Shown one piece after another: positions 52,160-62,292 of a stretch of 64,000 nt of DNA (within the stretch, counting starts at the first letter, position 1; every line of letters begins with the position of its first letter). Origin of the DNA: Celeribacter neptunius (GTDB taxonomy: Bacteria; Pseudomonadota; Alphaproteobacteria; Rhodobacterales; Rhodobacteraceae); assembly GCF_900113955.1 (NCBI RefSeq), contig NZ_FORH01000001.1, forward strand, positions 1,197,857 to 1,261,856. The letters are read 5' to 3'. The notes beneath the pieces are model-generated. The model was given only the letters and a program-made list of their open reading frames with translations. It searched no databases and had not been told where the DNA came from. The translations under genes and the position numbers were made by a program.

Positions 52160-54859
52160 TCAGTCGCGCGCCCGCACCCGCGGCAATTCGAGCCGAAAGG
52201 CCGCTCCACCCTGCCCCGGCAGATAGGCAATCGTCCCGCCCAGATTGGTCATGATCTCGCGACAGATGGCAAGGCCAAGCCCGGCGCCACCGGCCCGGGC
52301 CTGATCGGTGAGGCGCGAGAATTTCTCGAAAATCACGTTCTGCTTGTCCTTGGGGATGCCCGAGCCATTGTCGATGAAATCGATCTGAAGCCGGTCGCCC
52401 TCGATCCGCCGGGCGGAGATTTTCAGCCTGGGCGCCTCGGCGTCGCAATATTTGCGGGTATTGGCGATCAGGTTGATGAAGACCTGCGCCAGGCGGTCGG
52501 TGTCGGTCTCGATGGCGATATGCTCGCTCAGCGCGTTGCGCCGGATCGTGAGACCATGGCCGTTCACCGCATCGGAACTGGCATTCACCGCCCGCTCGAT
52601 CACGTCGTGCAGATTGCCGCGCGTCCAGTTCAGGCTCACCTGACCGTTTTCCAGCACCGAAAGATCCAGAAGGTCGTCCAGCAGCCGGGTCAGCCGCTGC
52701 GCCTCGTCATGAATGATCGAGGAAAAGCGCTGACAGCTCTCCGGCTCCATCTCGCCCTTCTGCCCCTGTTCGCGCAGGATCTCGGAAAAGGCGCGGATCG
52801 AGGTCATCGGCGTTCTGAGCTCATGGCTGATCTGCGACAGGAAGGCGTCCTTCTGGATCGACAGCGCGGTGAGCTTCTCATTGGCCTCGCGAAGCTGGCG
52901 GGCGGTGCGGGCAAGCTCCTCGGATTTCAACTCGAGCTGGCTTGAGTATTCCATCATCTGCGCGGTCTCGTCGGCCACCGCCATCAGATCCTCGACCGAA
53001 ACGAGCACACCGCCGACGATCTGGCCCAGCATGGCATGCGCCGTGGCCGCGCCGACGGACCCCGCCAGTTCGCGTTCCAGCCGCTCGATGAAATCCGGTG
53101 TGGTATCGGGCAGATAGCCCTGTTTGCCCTGGGCCGTGGCCTCTGCCTGAAACAGGGTCTGTGCCTCGCTCGGCCCCAGGATGCGCTGCGCCATCACCAG
53201 AAGGTCCTCGGCCTCGGCAAAACTGTGCGACCAGCCGCGGGTCGAGCCGGTATGCTCGAACACATTGACGAATTGCGCCCCCTGCAACCGCTCGACCGGG
53301 CGCGGGAAGGACATCAGCGAGCCGAGGATGAACACCACGGTGTTGAGCGCCAGCGACCAGCACACCGCATGCACCACCGGATCGACCCCGGTGACGCCAA
53401 ACAGCGCCTGCGGCCTGAGCAGCGCCAGCCCGAACGGCCCTTGCTCCATCAGCATGGGCGTGAAACCGGCCGCCGCGCCGAAAGACGGCAGGAACATCGT
53501 ATATGCCCAGAAGATGAACCCCACGACCACGCCAAGAATGGCCCCGACCCTTGTGGCCCCGCGCCAGAAAATGCCGCCCAGCATGGCCGGCAGCACCTGC
53601 GCCACACCGGTGAACGAGATCATGCCGATCGAGGCAAGCGCCTCCGACCCGCCGGAAAAGTGGAAATACAGATAGCCGAGCGCCAGCACGCCGAAGATCG
53701 ACAGACGCCGGGCATAGAGCACGACCCGGCGCACATCGCCCGAGACGGTGGCGCCACCCCTGCGCGAGCTGAGCCAGATCGGCATGACGATATGGTTCGA
53801 CACCATGGTCGAGAGCGCGATCGCCGCCACGATCACCATCGAGGTGGCCGAGGAAAACCCGCCGAGAAACGACAGGGTCGAAAGCGCCCGCTGATCGAAA
53901 TGCTGCGGCAGGGTGAGCACGAACATATCCGGATTGGCGCCTTCGGGCAGCACCTCGAGCCCGATCACCGCGATCGGGATGACAAAGAGCGACATGCCGA
54001 AGAGATAGAGCGGAAAGGCCCAGCCTGCGGTAAACAGATAGGACTCGTCGGAGTTCTCCACGACGATCACCTGAAACATCCGCGGCAGGGTCAGAAGCGC
54101 TGCGCCTGAGAGCATGGTGAGCGTGATCCAACGGGTGCCCATGATCGAATGCTGGGTCACCGGCGAGGCATCGATCCGCGTCATCAGATCGCCGACCCCG
54201 TCGGCTACGCCCCAGACCACGAACAGCCCGACCGCGACCAGCGCCATGAATTTCACCACCGCCTCGAGCGCGATGGCGGTGACCACGCCGTGGTGGCGCT
54301 CGTTGGCGTCGAGATTGCGAGTGCCGAACAGCGCGGTGAAAATCGCCAGCCCGACGGCGACCCAGACCGCGGTGCGGTCGAGATTGGGCAGCACGGCACC
54401 GCTCGGATCATTCTGGCCAAAGACCGCGAACGAGAGGGCAACAGATTGAAGTTGCAGCGCAATATAAGGCGTGGTGCCGATCACCGCCAAGAGCGTCACC
54501 AAGACCCCCAAGGTGGTCGACTTGCCATAGCGCGAAGAGATCAGATCGGCCACAGAGGTGATCCGCTGGGTCCGTCCGATCCGGACAAGCTTGCGCAGAA
54601 TCCACCACCAGCCGATCATCACCAGCGAAGGCCCGAGATAGATCGTCACGAATTCGAGCCCCGAGCGCACGGCATAGCCAACCGCGCCGTAAAAGGTCCA
54701 GGCGGTGCAATAGATCGACAGCGACAGCGTGTAGATCAACGGCGAGCGCAGCCAGCCGAGCCGCCCACTCTCGGCGCGTTTCTCGGCCCAGAACGCCACG
54801 ACGAACAAAAGCGTCGCATAGGCCAGACAGGCCAGAACCAGGAGGTTGAACGGCAGCAT
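52160..54859 (-). CDS. Sodium/solute-symporter-fused sensor histidine kinase (CbrA/CrbS type)
   Basis: 899 residues. About 13 membrane helices of the SLC5/PutP fold fill residues 1-500. A linker with a coiled coil (about 560-660) leads to a HisKA domain with His679 in LSQISHELRTPMTSIRAFSE and an HATPase (N-box near 796-800, DNGSGIP, GAGLGLAICREI). In gammaproteobacteria CbrA senses carbon/nitrogen state or histidine, and CrbS controls acetyl-CoA synthetase. Here the acs gene is 8 kb away behind a transporter. It overlaps the upstream 119-residue membrane-protein gene by the TGATG at 54857-54861. Confidence 0.92.
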   Translation of the reverse strand: MLPFNLLVLACLAYATLLFVVAFWAEKRAESGRLGWLRSPLIYTLSLSIYCTAWTFYGAVGYAVRSGLEFVTIYLGPSLVMIGWWWILRKLVRIGRTQRITSVADLISSRYGKSTTLGVLVTLLAVIGTTPYIALQLQSVALSFAVFGQNDPSGAVLPNLDRTAVWVAVGLAIFTALFGTRNLDANERHHGVVTAIALEAVVKFMALVAVGLFVVWGVADGVGDLMTRIDASPVTQHSIMGTRWITLTMLSGAALLTLPRMFQVIVVENSDESYLFTAGWAFPLYLFGMSLFVIPIAVIGLEVLPEGANPDMFVLTLPQHFDQRALSTLSFLGGFSSATSMVIVAAIALSTMVSNHIVMPIWLSSRRGGATVSGDVRRVVLYARRLSIFGVLALGYLYFHFSGGSEALASIGMISFTGVAQVLPAMLGGIFWRGATRVGAILGVVVGFIFWAYTMFLPSFGAAAGFTPMLMEQGPFGLALLRPQALFGVTGVDPVVHAVCWSLALNTVVFILGSLMSFPRPVERLQGAQFVNVFEHTGSTRGWSHSFAEAEDLLVMAQRILGPSEAQTLFQAEATAQGKQGYLPDTTPDFIERLERELAGSVGAATAHAMLGQIVGGVLVSVEDLMAVADETAQMMEYSSQLELKSEELARTARQLREANEKLTALSIQKDAFLSQISHELRTPMTSIRAFSEILREQGQKGEMEPESCQRFSSIIHDEAQRLTRLLDDLLDLSVLENGQVSLNWTRGNLHDVIERAVNASSDAVNGHGLTIRRNALSEHIAIETDTDRLAQVFINLIANTRKYCDAEAPRLKISARRIEGDRLQIDFIDNGSGIPKDKQNVIFEKFSRLTDQARAGGAGLGLAICREIMTNLGGTIAYLPGQGGAAFRLELPRVRARD

Positions 54860-55218
54860 CAGCGCGGCTCCCGTTCAAAGCCTGGCGCGGCGGACGGCCT
54901 CGCGGCGCCGTCGGTCGGGCCATCCAGCGGATCTTCGACCAGCCCTTCGGCGGCGCCGCTGCCTGTGGGACCTTCGGCCCGGCTCAGCCGAAACGCCAGC
55001 CAGGCGGCAAGGATCACCCCCAGCGCCCAGACCAGAAACACATGTAGGAAAGCCCGCGCCCCGGCGCCAACCGGCTGATCTGTACCCTCCCCGCCCCACA
55101 AAAGCGGCAGCATCCACAGGGCAAGGAGCAGAAACGGCAGCAAGCGCAACGCATCGATCAACCGGCGCCGCCGGTAAGAGGCGCGCGCGAGATAGAGCGG
55201 GCCGCGCTGATCAGCCAT
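54859..55218 (-). CDS. Small two-helix membrane protein in kinase operon
   Basis: 119 residues. Two hydrophobic segments (about 27-44 and 61-80), a basic N-terminus (RASYRRRRL), and a Gly/Pro/Asp-rich C-terminal tail. I recognise no family. Its stop overlaps the kinase start and it lies 30 bp after the response regulator, so the three are one operon; an accessory or partner of the transporter-kinase is plausible. Confidence 0.7.
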   Translation of the reverse strand: MADQRGPLYLARASYRRRRLIDALRLLPFLLLALWMLPLLWGGEGTDQPVGAGARAFLHVFLVWALGVILAAWLAFRLSRAEGPTGSGAAEGLVEDPLDGPTDGAARPSAAPGFEREPR

Positions 55219-55248
55219 TGCGATCAACCATGGCGCTCACCCCACACC

Positions 55249-55626
55249 TCACCCATCCCGTTGACCGGCCAGCCCCCGCACCACATCGAGCATCTCGGTG
55301 TTGGAAAAGGGCTTGGTCATGAAATGCGACACGCCGGCGGCCTCGGCCATCTCGCGGTCCTTTTTCTGGCCGCGGGCGGTGAGCATCAACACCGGACGGG
55401 TGGCGTGCTCTTCCATGGCCCGCAGCTCGCGCAGGATCTCGAAACCGGATTTGTTGGGGAGCATCACGTCGAGGATGATCACATCGGGCAGCTTGCGGCT
55501 CACCGCCGCGACCGCCGTCGCCCCATCGGCATGGGTTTCCACCACCCAGCCGTCGCGCGACAGGATAAAGCGGATCGCCTCGATGATGTTCGGCTCATCT
55601 TCGATCAACAGCACGCGCTGACCCAT
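55249..55626 (-). CDS. Single-domain response regulator (CheY-like)
   Basis: 125 residues. Receiver only: acidic residues E9/D10/E11, phospho-Asp D53 (VIILDVMLPNKSGFEILREL), T83 and K105 (FMTKPFSNTE). No output domain, so it signals by protein binding or acts as phosphate sink. It is the first gene of the operon with the transporter-kinase. ATG at 55626. Confidence 0.92.
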   Translation of the reverse strand: MGQRVLLIEDEPNIIEAIRFILSRDGWVVETHADGATAVAAVSRKLPDVIILDVMLPNKSGFEILRELRAMEEHATRPVLMLTARGQKKDREMAEAAGVSHFMTKPFSNTEMLDVVRGLAGQRDG

Positions 55627-56016
55627 GGCTTCCTGTTCTCCCCCTCTGCGTGACGCACCTTATGGCGTTTTGAGCGCTCTGTGTCAAAATTTTGTGAGGG
55701 CGGGGTCGCAGCGCGGCGTGGCGCAGGGTCGCTTTGCGGACGGAGTGGACATTGACCTTTTGGGCGCGGGACGAGGCGAAGCCGCCGCGCCTGCGCCTGC
55801 CCGTCCCGGCGGGCTGGCGCATTGTCATCCCCGAGCAAGAGATTGAGCTTTCACGGATTTGATCGGGATAAAGCGCAGACCTCATGCGTCTTGGCGCCAC
55901 CCCACGGGCAGGCTTGTCACGGCTCGCGATGCACTTAGGTGAACGTGCACATCGGACTCATTTCTGAATGTTCCCAAGACCCTCCTCTGCCCCCGGACAG
56001 CCCAGCAAATCTCTCC
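55627..56016. other. Intergenic region with element copy C
   Basis: Contains the promoter of the response-regulator operon and copy C of the dispersed element. No gene. Confidence 0.5.
55795..55913 (+). repeat. Dispersed intergenic element, copy C (about 119 bp)
   Basis: Bounded by perfect 10-bp inverted ends GCCTGCCCGT (55795-55804) and ACGGGCAGGC (55904-55913). Interior GGCGCATTGTCATCCCCG, CACGGATTTG and ATAAAGCGCAGACC match copy A in the same orientation. The 34 bp before it (55763-55796) are identical, in inverse orientation, to 43917-43950 at copy B. Confidence 0.7.
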
Positions 56017-57357
56017 TCACCCCTCCTCCGGCGCCTCGATCACCATCGAGGGTTCGCGCCGTGCCGGGCAATCGATACGGGCGCAGACCCGGCAGGAGGT
56101 GCCGATCCCCTGCACTTCTTCCTCGCGCACGGAGATCTCCAAACCATCGAGCGGCATGAACAGCATCGTCGCCTCGACCACCTCCGGCGCTTCGAAACTC
56201 GCCGGGCGCACCGGCTGACTGATCGCATAGGTGAGATAGCGGCGCGGCGGCTGGCTATGTTGCTCGACCACGCGCTTGACCGGCACCAGCGGCCTCAGAA
56301 GCGCCTGATAGAGCGGCCAGAGCGGACAGGCGGCACCGAAACGCGGCGGCGCAAACCCGTCGAGAGGCTTGCGATAGGTCAACGCCCCGGAGCCGTCGCA
56401 GATCGCCAACCCCATCGGCGGGCGCGTGTCCGAGGCCGGCAGGCTGGCGAGACGGCGCATGGCGGCGGCCAGCTCCACCCCCATGGCCTGGGCCAGCGCC
56501 GCCGGATCGGGACCGTGGCGGGCGATGATCGCCTCCACCATCGCCTGCGGCATCTTCTCGGCCTCGGCCCGGGCCCGCAGCAGCCATTTGCGCGCCAGCT
56601 GTCGTGCCGCCGCCGTACGCAAGCCCCCCTCGCCCTGCAAATCCGGCATGGCACCGCGCTCCAGCTCCGGCAGCACGAAATCCCGGGCCGAGAGCCAGGC
56701 CTCGACCTCTTCGAGCGGCGAGGCCAGCGTGTCCTCCGACTTACCCACGGTGTCGAGATAGCTCACCAGGGCCTGCGAGCCATCGGCAAGGCGCTGGCTG
56801 TCCTCATAAAGGTTGCGGTGAAACCGCGCCTGCCAGTCGCGGTCGATCTCGCCGGCATTGTTGAGAATGCCGGCCGTGGAGCGGATCGCCGTCACGGTGG
56901 AGAGCACCTCGTGCAGCGAGTCCGAGAGAAAGGGGTCATGGGCGAGACGGTCATTCAGCGCCTCGACGCGGCGCTCCAGCGCGATGATCCGGTCGCGTTG
57001 CGCCACCACCAGCGCCGCCCAGCCCGGGAAACGCCCGGCGAATTCCTCGATCTGGCCGGTCTCCGGCTCCGGCGCCGACTTGCCGCGCCCGGCATGGCTC
57101 TTGGGCGTGTTGCTGGCCGCGTCCTGCAGCCCCTCCATCAGCGGCACTTCCGCGCCTTCGGTCAGCCCAACCGGCTCGACCCCCAGGGCGCGGGCCAGAT
57201 CGACCAGCAATTTGCCGCCGATTCTGCGGCGATTGTGCTCGATCAGGTTCAGATAAGCCGGAGAAATCCCCACGGTCCGGGCCAAGTCGGCCTGTTTCAG
57301 GCCTTCCAAAAGGCGCCTTTCACGAATTCTCGTGCCTGTTAACGCTGATCGCGGCAT
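56017..57357 (-). CDS. ScfR-family (XRE + DUF2083) regulator of short-chain acyl metabolism
   Basis: 446 residues from ATG 57357. The N-terminal XRE HTH is clear (LKQADLARTVGISPAYLNLI, EHNRRRIGGKLL). The long C-terminal part has the RamB/ScfR architecture, ending in a cysteine cluster (GTSCRVCARIDCPARREPSM). Relatives include RamB and PccR, which control acetate, glyoxylate-cycle or propionyl-CoA genes. It is divergent from the ABC transporter operon that ends in acs, so control of that operon is likely (inference). Starts further upstream are possible. Confidence 0.9.
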   Translation of the reverse strand: MPRSALTGTRIRERRLLEGLKQADLARTVGISPAYLNLIEHNRRRIGGKLLVDLARALGVEPVGLTEGAEVPLMEGLQDAASNTPKSHAGRGKSAPEPETGQIEEFAGRFPGWAALVVAQRDRIIALERRVEALNDRLAHDPFLSDSLHEVLSTVTAIRSTAGILNNAGEIDRDWQARFHRNLYEDSQRLADGSQALVSYLDTVGKSEDTLASPLEEVEAWLSARDFVLPELERGAMPDLQGEGGLRTAAARQLARKWLLRARAEAEKMPQAMVEAIIARHGPDPAALAQAMGVELAAAMRRLASLPASDTRPPMGLAICDGSGALTYRKPLDGFAPPRFGAACPLWPLYQALLRPLVPVKRVVEQHSQPPRRYLTYAISQPVRPASFEAPEVVEATMLFMPLDGLEISVREEEVQGIGTSCRVCARIDCPARREPSMVIEAPEEG

Positions 57358-57697
57358 AATACCCCTAGCCTCTCTTCGCCCCTGAGAGATGAATTCTTTC
57401 ATCTTCTCAATAGCTTTCCGCAGGCGCAAAGATATCATTTCTGCAGGTGCGGGAAAATAATTTTACATTGTATGCAGTTGCATTGTGTAATCATTAACAA
57501 AAAAATCGTTAAGATAAAAGCACTTGTTGAAGCATTTTCGGCACACCCCCAATAATACGGATATTCTGTTTACAACCGGTTCCGCCGGAGAACAGGATCT
57601 GCGCCAAACCCGTTTTTCGGGGCCCGGGTTTCGGGGAGGAAATCCGGGCAGGCCCCAGACGGTTTACGCGCAGCACATCCACCAGGGAGGAATTTCA
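57358..57697. other. Divergent AT-rich control region, ScfR gene and ABC transporter
   Basis: AT-rich stretch around 57440-57530, unlike its surroundings. It contains the small palindrome ATGCA-GT-TGCAT (57472-57483), a possible operator. No gene. Confidence 0.5.
57472..57483. promoter_or_regulatory. Small TGCA palindrome in divergent promoter region
   Basis: ATGCAGTTGCAT, about 115 bp before the ScfR-type gene start. RamB/ScfR-type regulators bind TGCAA-rich half sites, so it is a candidate operator, but the match is short. Confidence 0.35.
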
Positions 57698-59038
57698 ATG
57701 TCCAAATTCGATCTGACGCGCCGCGGTGTGTTGAAAACCGGTGCCATCACGGGCGCCGGCCTTGCCTTGCCGACCATTTTCACCAGTGGGGCTTCGGCCT
57801 TTACCAATGAGCCGATGGGCGGCACCGTGACCCTCGGATTCAACGTGCCGCAATCCGGCGCCTATGCCGATGAGGGCGCCGACGAGCTGCGTGCCTACCA
57901 GCTCGCGGTCGAGCACCTGAACGGCGAAGGTGACGGCGGCATGCTCAACACCTTCAGCTCGAAAGTGCTCGAAGGCAACGGCATCCTCGGCAAGAAGGTG
58001 CAATATGTCACCGGCGACACCCAGACCAAATCCGACGCCGCCCGCGCCTCTGCCAAATCGATGATCGAGAAAGACGGCGCCATCATGATCACCGGCGGCT
58101 CCAGCTCCGGCGTGGCGATCGCCGTGCAGGGTCTGTGCCAGGAAGCCGGCGTGATCTTCATGGCCGGTCTGACGCACTCGAACGACACCACCGGCAAAGA
58201 CAAGAAAGCCAACGGTTTCCGTCACTTCTTCAACGCTTACATGTCCGGTGCGGCGCTCGCCCCGGTGCTCAAGAACCTCTATGGCGATGACCGCAAGGCC
58301 TATCACCTGACCGCCGACTATTCCTGGGGCTGGACCCAGGAAGAGAGCATCGCAGCCGCCACCGAGGCGCTGGGTTGGGAGACCGTCGCCAAGGTCCGCA
58401 CGCCCTTGGGCGCGGGCGACTTCTCGTCCTACATCACCCCGGTTCTGCAGACGGATGCCGATGTGCTGGTTCTGAACCACTACGGCGGCGACATGGTGAA
58501 CTCGCTGACCAACGCGGTGCAGTTCGGCCTGCGCGACAAGATGGTCAACGGCAAGAAGTTCGAAATCATCGTGCCGCTGTTCTCGCGTCTGATGGCGAAA
58601 GGTGCCGGCGAGAACATCAAGGGCATCCATGGGTCCACCAACTGGCACTGGTCGCTGACCGATGAGGGCTCGCAGGCTTTCGTGAAGTCCTTTGGCACCA
58701 AATACGGCTTCCCGCCGTCGCAGGCGGCCCACACCGTCTATTGCCAGACCCTGCTCTATGCGGACGCCGTGGCCCGTGCCGGCTCCTTCAACCCCTGCGC
58801 TGTGGCCGAAGCCCTCGAAGGTTTCGAGTTCGACGGTCTGGGCAACGGCAAGACGCTCTACCGCGCCGATGACCACCAGTGCTTCAAAGACGTTCTGGTT
58901 GTGCGCGGGAAAGAGAACCCGACCTCCGAGTATGACCTTCTCGAAGTTGTCGAAGTCACCCCGGCCGCTCAGGTCACCTATGCTCCGGATCACCCGATGT
59001 TCGCGGGCGGTGCTCTGGGCCAGTGTAACGCCGGGTAA
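57698..59038 (+). CDS. HAAT-family ABC transporter substrate-binding protein
   Basis: 446 residues. Twin-arginine signal LTRRGVLKTGAITGAGLALP, then a type I periplasmic binding fold: VTLGFNVPQSGAYADEGADE, MITGGSSSGVAIAVQGLCQE, LTADYSWGWTQEESIAAATE, ADVLVLNHYGGDMVNSLTNA. It belongs to the branched-chain amino acid / urea (LivJ/UrtA) superfamily; the ligand is not clear, and the acs gene at the end of the operon raises the possibility of a carboxylate. GGGAGG lies before ATG 57698. Confidence 0.9.
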   Translation: MSKFDLTRRGVLKTGAITGAGLALPTIFTSGASAFTNEPMGGTVTLGFNVPQSGAYADEGADELRAYQLAVEHLNGEGDGGMLNTFSSKVLEGNGILGKKVQYVTGDTQTKSDAARASAKSMIEKDGAIMITGGSSSGVAIAVQGLCQEAGVIFMAGLTHSNDTTGKDKKANGFRHFFNAYMSGAALAPVLKNLYGDDRKAYHLTADYSWGWTQEESIAAATEALGWETVAKVRTPLGAGDFSSYITPVLQTDADVLVLNHYGGDMVNSLTNAVQFGLRDKMVNGKKFEIIVPLFSRLMAKGAGENIKGIHGSTNWHWSLTDEGSQAFVKSFGTKYGFPPSQAAHTVYCQTLLYADAVARAGSFNPCAVAEALEGFEFDGLGNGKTLYRADDHQCFKDVLVVRGKENPTSEYDLLEVVEVTPAAQVTYAPDHPMFAGGALGQCNAG

Positions 59039-59050
59039 GACCCCACGCAC

Positions 59051-59124
59051 CGGGGCGCCCATTTCGGCGCGCCCCGCAAGGCAAGACCCGCGGGGGCTCA
59101 GAACCGCAAAGCGGCAGCCCCCGC
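59051..59124 (+). other. Two stable stem-loops between binding protein and permease genes
   Basis: Stem 1: CGGGGCGC/GCGCCCCG (59051-59058 with 59069-59076). Stem 2: GCGGGGGCT/AGCCCCCGC (59090-59098 with 59116-59124) with an inner CCGC-AAA-GCGG. No T-run follows. Such structures often lower permease expression or protect the binding-protein mRNA. Confidence 0.7.
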
Positions 59125-59247
59125 ACCCTCCGAAAGCCGGACGGCCGGGCGCGTATCAAAGCGCGTCCGGTCCTGCCTCCCCCGCCATGGCGACATGCGC
59201 GGGCCGGTGGGACGCTGTCCAAGACCAACCTCAAACAGGTGGGGATC

Positions 59248-60279
59248 ATGGAAACCATCCTTCTGCAATTGCTCAACGGGCTGGACAAGGGCTCGGCCTA
59301 TGCGCTGATCGCGCTGGGTCTGACGCTGATTTTCGGCACGCTCGGCGTGGTCAATTTCGCCCATGGCGCGATCTTCATGATCGGTGCCTTCTGCGCCGTG
59401 ACCTTGTCGCGCCTTCTTTCGCTGTCTTTCGAGACGATCGATCCGACCAAGGTCGACTTCCTCGGCAACCCGGCCAAGATCAAGACCCCCTATGTCGAAG
59501 CCTGGTTCGGCCATGATTTCGGTGGCGCGCTGATCGATTGGGCGGTGCCTCTGGCGATCCTGTTCTCGATCCCGATCATGATCGCGGTGGGCTTTGCCAT
59601 GGAACGCGGGCTGATCAAGCATTTCTACAAGCGCCCGCATGCCGATCAGATCCTGGTGACCTTCGGTCTGGCCATCGTGCTGCAGGAAATCATCAAGTAT
59701 TTCTACGGCGCCAACCCGATCTCCACCCCCGCCCCCGATGCGTTCAAGGGCTCGTTCGATTTCGGCGCCATGCTCGGCTTTGACCCGAACATGATCATCT
59801 ACCCCTACTGGCGTCTGATCTATTTCGGCTTTGCCGCCGTGGTGATCGGGGCCGTGTTCAGCTTTTTACAATTCACCACATTCGGCATGGTGGTGCGCGC
59901 CGGCATGGCCGATCGCGAGACCGTCGGGCTCCTGGGCATCAACATCGACCGCCGTTTCACCATCATGTTCGGCCTCGCCGCCGCCGTCGCCGGTGTCGCG
60001 GGCGTGATGTACGCGCCGATCCTCTCGCCCAATTATCACATGGGCATGGACTTCCTGGTGCTGTCCTTCGTCGTGGTCGTGGTCGGCGGCATGGGCTCTC
60101 TGCCCGGCGCCGTCGCCGCAGGCTTCTTGCTCGGCATTCTCGAGAGCTTTGCCTCGATGAACGAAATCAAGGCGATCATCCCCGGCATCGACCAGATCAT
60201 CATCTATGTCGTCGCCATCATCATCCTGTTGACCCGTCCGCGCGGTCTGATGGGCCGAAAAGGCGTGATGGAGGACTAA
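59248..60279 (+). CDS. HAAT-family ABC transporter permease, LivH type
   Basis: 343 residues, about eight or nine membrane helices. [20 protein letters not shown] and [16 protein letters not shown] are the LivH N-terminal pattern, and [15 protein letters not shown] is the cytoplasmic loop contacting the ATPase. ATG 59248 is preferred over GTG 59239 because of the GGTGGGG before it. Five bases separate it from the next gene. Confidence 0.93.
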   Translation: METILLQLLNGLDKGSAYALIALGLTLIFGTLGVVNFAHGAIFMIGAFCAVTLSRLLSLSFETIDPTKVDFLGNPAKIKTPYVEAWFGHDFGGALIDWAVPLAILFSIPIMIAVGFAMERGLIKHFYKRPHADQILVTFGLAIVLQEIIKYFYGANPISTPAPDAFKGSFDFGAMLGFDPNMIIYPYWRLIYFGFAAVVIGAVFSFLQFTTFGMVVRAGMADRETVGLLGINIDRRFTIMFGLAAAVAGVAGVMYAPILSPNYHMGMDFLVLSFVVVVVGGMGSLPGAVAAGFLLGILESFASMNEIKAIIPGIDQIIIYVVAIIILLTRPRGLMGRKGVMED

Positions 60280-60283
60280 CACC

Positions 60284-61507
60284 ATGTTCGGACTGAATAA
60301 AAAAGACACAACCTTCCTGTTGATCGTGATCGCGCTGACCCTGTTCACGCCGATCCTCATGCAACCTTTCGCCGAAGGATCGGGGCTTGCCCAGTTCAAC
60401 GGCGGCTATCCGGACCTGATGCAGAAAGTCGCGATTTTCGGCATTTTCGCGGTCGGGTTCAACATCCTCTTCGGCCTCACGGGATACCTGTCCTTCGGTC
60501 ACGCGGCCTTTCTCGGCATCGGCTCCTACGCTGCGGTGTGGATGTTCAAGCTGCTGACGATGAACGTCATTCCGGCCATCTTGCTGGCCATGGTGGTCTC
60601 CGGCATCTTCGCCGCCGCCATCGGTTACGTATCCTTGCGCCGCTCGGGGATCTATTTCTCCATCCTGACGCTGGCCTTTGCGCAGATGTGCTACAAGATG
60701 GCCTATTCCGTGCTCACGCCGCTGACCAACGGTGAGACCGGCCTGCAACTGTCGCTCGATGATCCCCGCGTTCTCGACGGCGCGAGCGAGGGCCATTCCC
60801 TGCCGGTGACCAATATCTTCGGCCTGCCGATGAATGCCTCCTACAAGCTCGAAGCTCTGGGCCATGTCTTCACCTTCAATGTCGGCTTCTACTTCTCGGC
60901 CGTGATCGCGATCATTGCCTTCTATGTCGCCATCCGCCTGTTCCGCTCGCCCTTCGGGATGATGCTCCGGGCGGTGAAATCGAACCAGCAGCGCATGACC
61001 TACACCGGGCTCGATCCGAAACCCTACACGCTGGCGGCCTTCGTCATCTCCGGCATGTATGCCGGGCTTGCGGGCGGGCTTCTGGCGGCGATGGACCCGC
61101 TGGCGGGCGCCGACCGCATGCTCTGGACCGCCTCTGGCGAGGTGGTGATCATGACCATCCTGGGTGGCGCAGGCACGCTGATGGGGCCGGTTCTCGGCGC
61201 TGGCGTGATCAAATACCTCGAGAATATCTTCTCGAAGATCAACGAGGGCGTGCTGCATCAATGGTTCTCCTTCCTGCCCGACGGGCTCGAGGATCTGGTG
61301 ATCTGGATCTTTGCCCGGTTCACCGGCGAAGGCTGGCACCTGACCCTTGGCGTGACCTTCATGCTGGTCGTGACCTTCCTGCCCGGCGGGTTGATCGAAG
61401 GGCTCAAGCGGCTGAACAAACGGATCAAGGGCGGTTCGAAGAAGCGTGACAAATACGACGATCCCGATCCCGAACACCGCCCCGAACCCGGCAAACATGT
61501 GGCGTAA
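60284..61507 (+). CDS. HAAT-family ABC transporter permease, LivM type
   Basis: 407 residues. LivM pattern: [61 protein letters not shown] charged C-terminal tail ([20 protein letters not shown]) is longer than usual. It pairs with the LivH-type subunit to form the channel. Confidence 0.93.
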   Translation: MFGLNKKDTTFLLIVIALTLFTPILMQPFAEGSGLAQFNGGYPDLMQKVAIFGIFAVGFNILFGLTGYLSFGHAAFLGIGSYAAVWMFKLLTMNVIPAILLAMVVSGIFAAAIGYVSLRRSGIYFSILTLAFAQMCYKMAYSVLTPLTNGETGLQLSLDDPRVLDGASEGHSLPVTNIFGLPMNASYKLEALGHVFTFNVGFYFSAVIAIIAFYVAIRLFRSPFGMMLRAVKSNQQRMTYTGLDPKPYTLAAFVISGMYAGLAGGLLAAMDPLAGADRMLWTASGEVVIMTILGGAGTLMGPVLGAGVIKYLENIFSKINEGVLHQWFSFLPDGLEDLVIWIFARFTGEGWHLTLGVTFMLVVTFLPGGLIEGLKRLNKRIKGGSKKRDKYDDPDPEHRPEPGKHVA

Positions 61508-61519
61508 GGAGACAGAATA

Positions 61520-62281
61520 ATGGGTATTCTTGAAGTCAAAGGCGTCGGCAAACGGTTCGGCGGTCTGCAGGCCCTGGGCGATGTGAACCTCTCGATCGAG
61601 GAAAACACCGTCCACGCCATCATCGGCCCGAATGGTGCCGGCAAATCCACGCTGCTCAATTGTCTCGTGGGTAAGCTCATCCCCGATGAGGGCTCCGTCA
61701 CCTTCGCCGGCACCTCGGTTCTGGGCCGCAAACCGCATGAGATCAATCAGCTCGGTATTTCCCGGGTGTTCCAGACGCCGGAGATCTTTGCCGATCTCAC
61801 CGTCATGGAGAACATGATGATCCCGTGTTTCGCCAAGCGCGACGGCGCCTTCCGGATGCATGCGATCGAGAACATGGAACACGAGGCGGAGCTGATCGCG
61901 AAAGCGGAAAAGATGCTCTCCGATGTCGGTATGCTCGAGAAAAAGGACATGATCGGATCGGCCATGTCGCGCGGCGACAAGCGCCGGCTCGAAATCGCCA
62001 TGTGTCTGGTGCAGGAGCCGAAGCTGCTTCTCTTGGACGAACCGACCGCCGGCATGGCGCGGGCCGACACCAACAACACCATCGCGCTCTTGAAAGAGAT
62101 CAAGGAGACGCGTGACATCACCATCGCCATCATCGAGCACGATATGCATGTGGTGTTCTCGCTCGCGGACCGGATCACGGTGCTGGCGCAAGGCACGCCG
62201 CTCGTGGAGGACACGCCCGACAATATCAAGGGCAATCCCAAGGTCAAAGAAGCCTATCTGGGCGAGACCCAGCAGGTCTAA
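61520..62281 (+). CDS. HAAT-family ABC transporter ATPase, LivG type
   Basis: 253 residues. Walker A GPNGAGKST, Walker B LLLLDEPTAGM, and switch His in IIEHDMHVVFSLADR. The signature region reads AMSRGDKRRLEIA rather than LSGGQ, as in some LivG homologues. Hydrolyses ATP to drive uptake. Confidence 0.94.
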   Translation: MGILEVKGVGKRFGGLQALGDVNLSIEENTVHAIIGPNGAGKSTLLNCLVGKLIPDEGSVTFAGTSVLGRKPHEINQLGISRVFQTPEIFADLTVMENMMIPCFAKRDGAFRMHAIENMEHEAELIAKAEKMLSDVGMLEKKDMIGSAMSRGDKRRLEIAMCLVQEPKLLLLDEPTAGMARADTNNTIALLKEIKETRDITIAIIEHDMHVVFSLADRITVLAQGTPLVEDTPDNIKGNPKVKEAYLGETQQV

Positions 62282-62292
62282 GGGAGGCAGAT

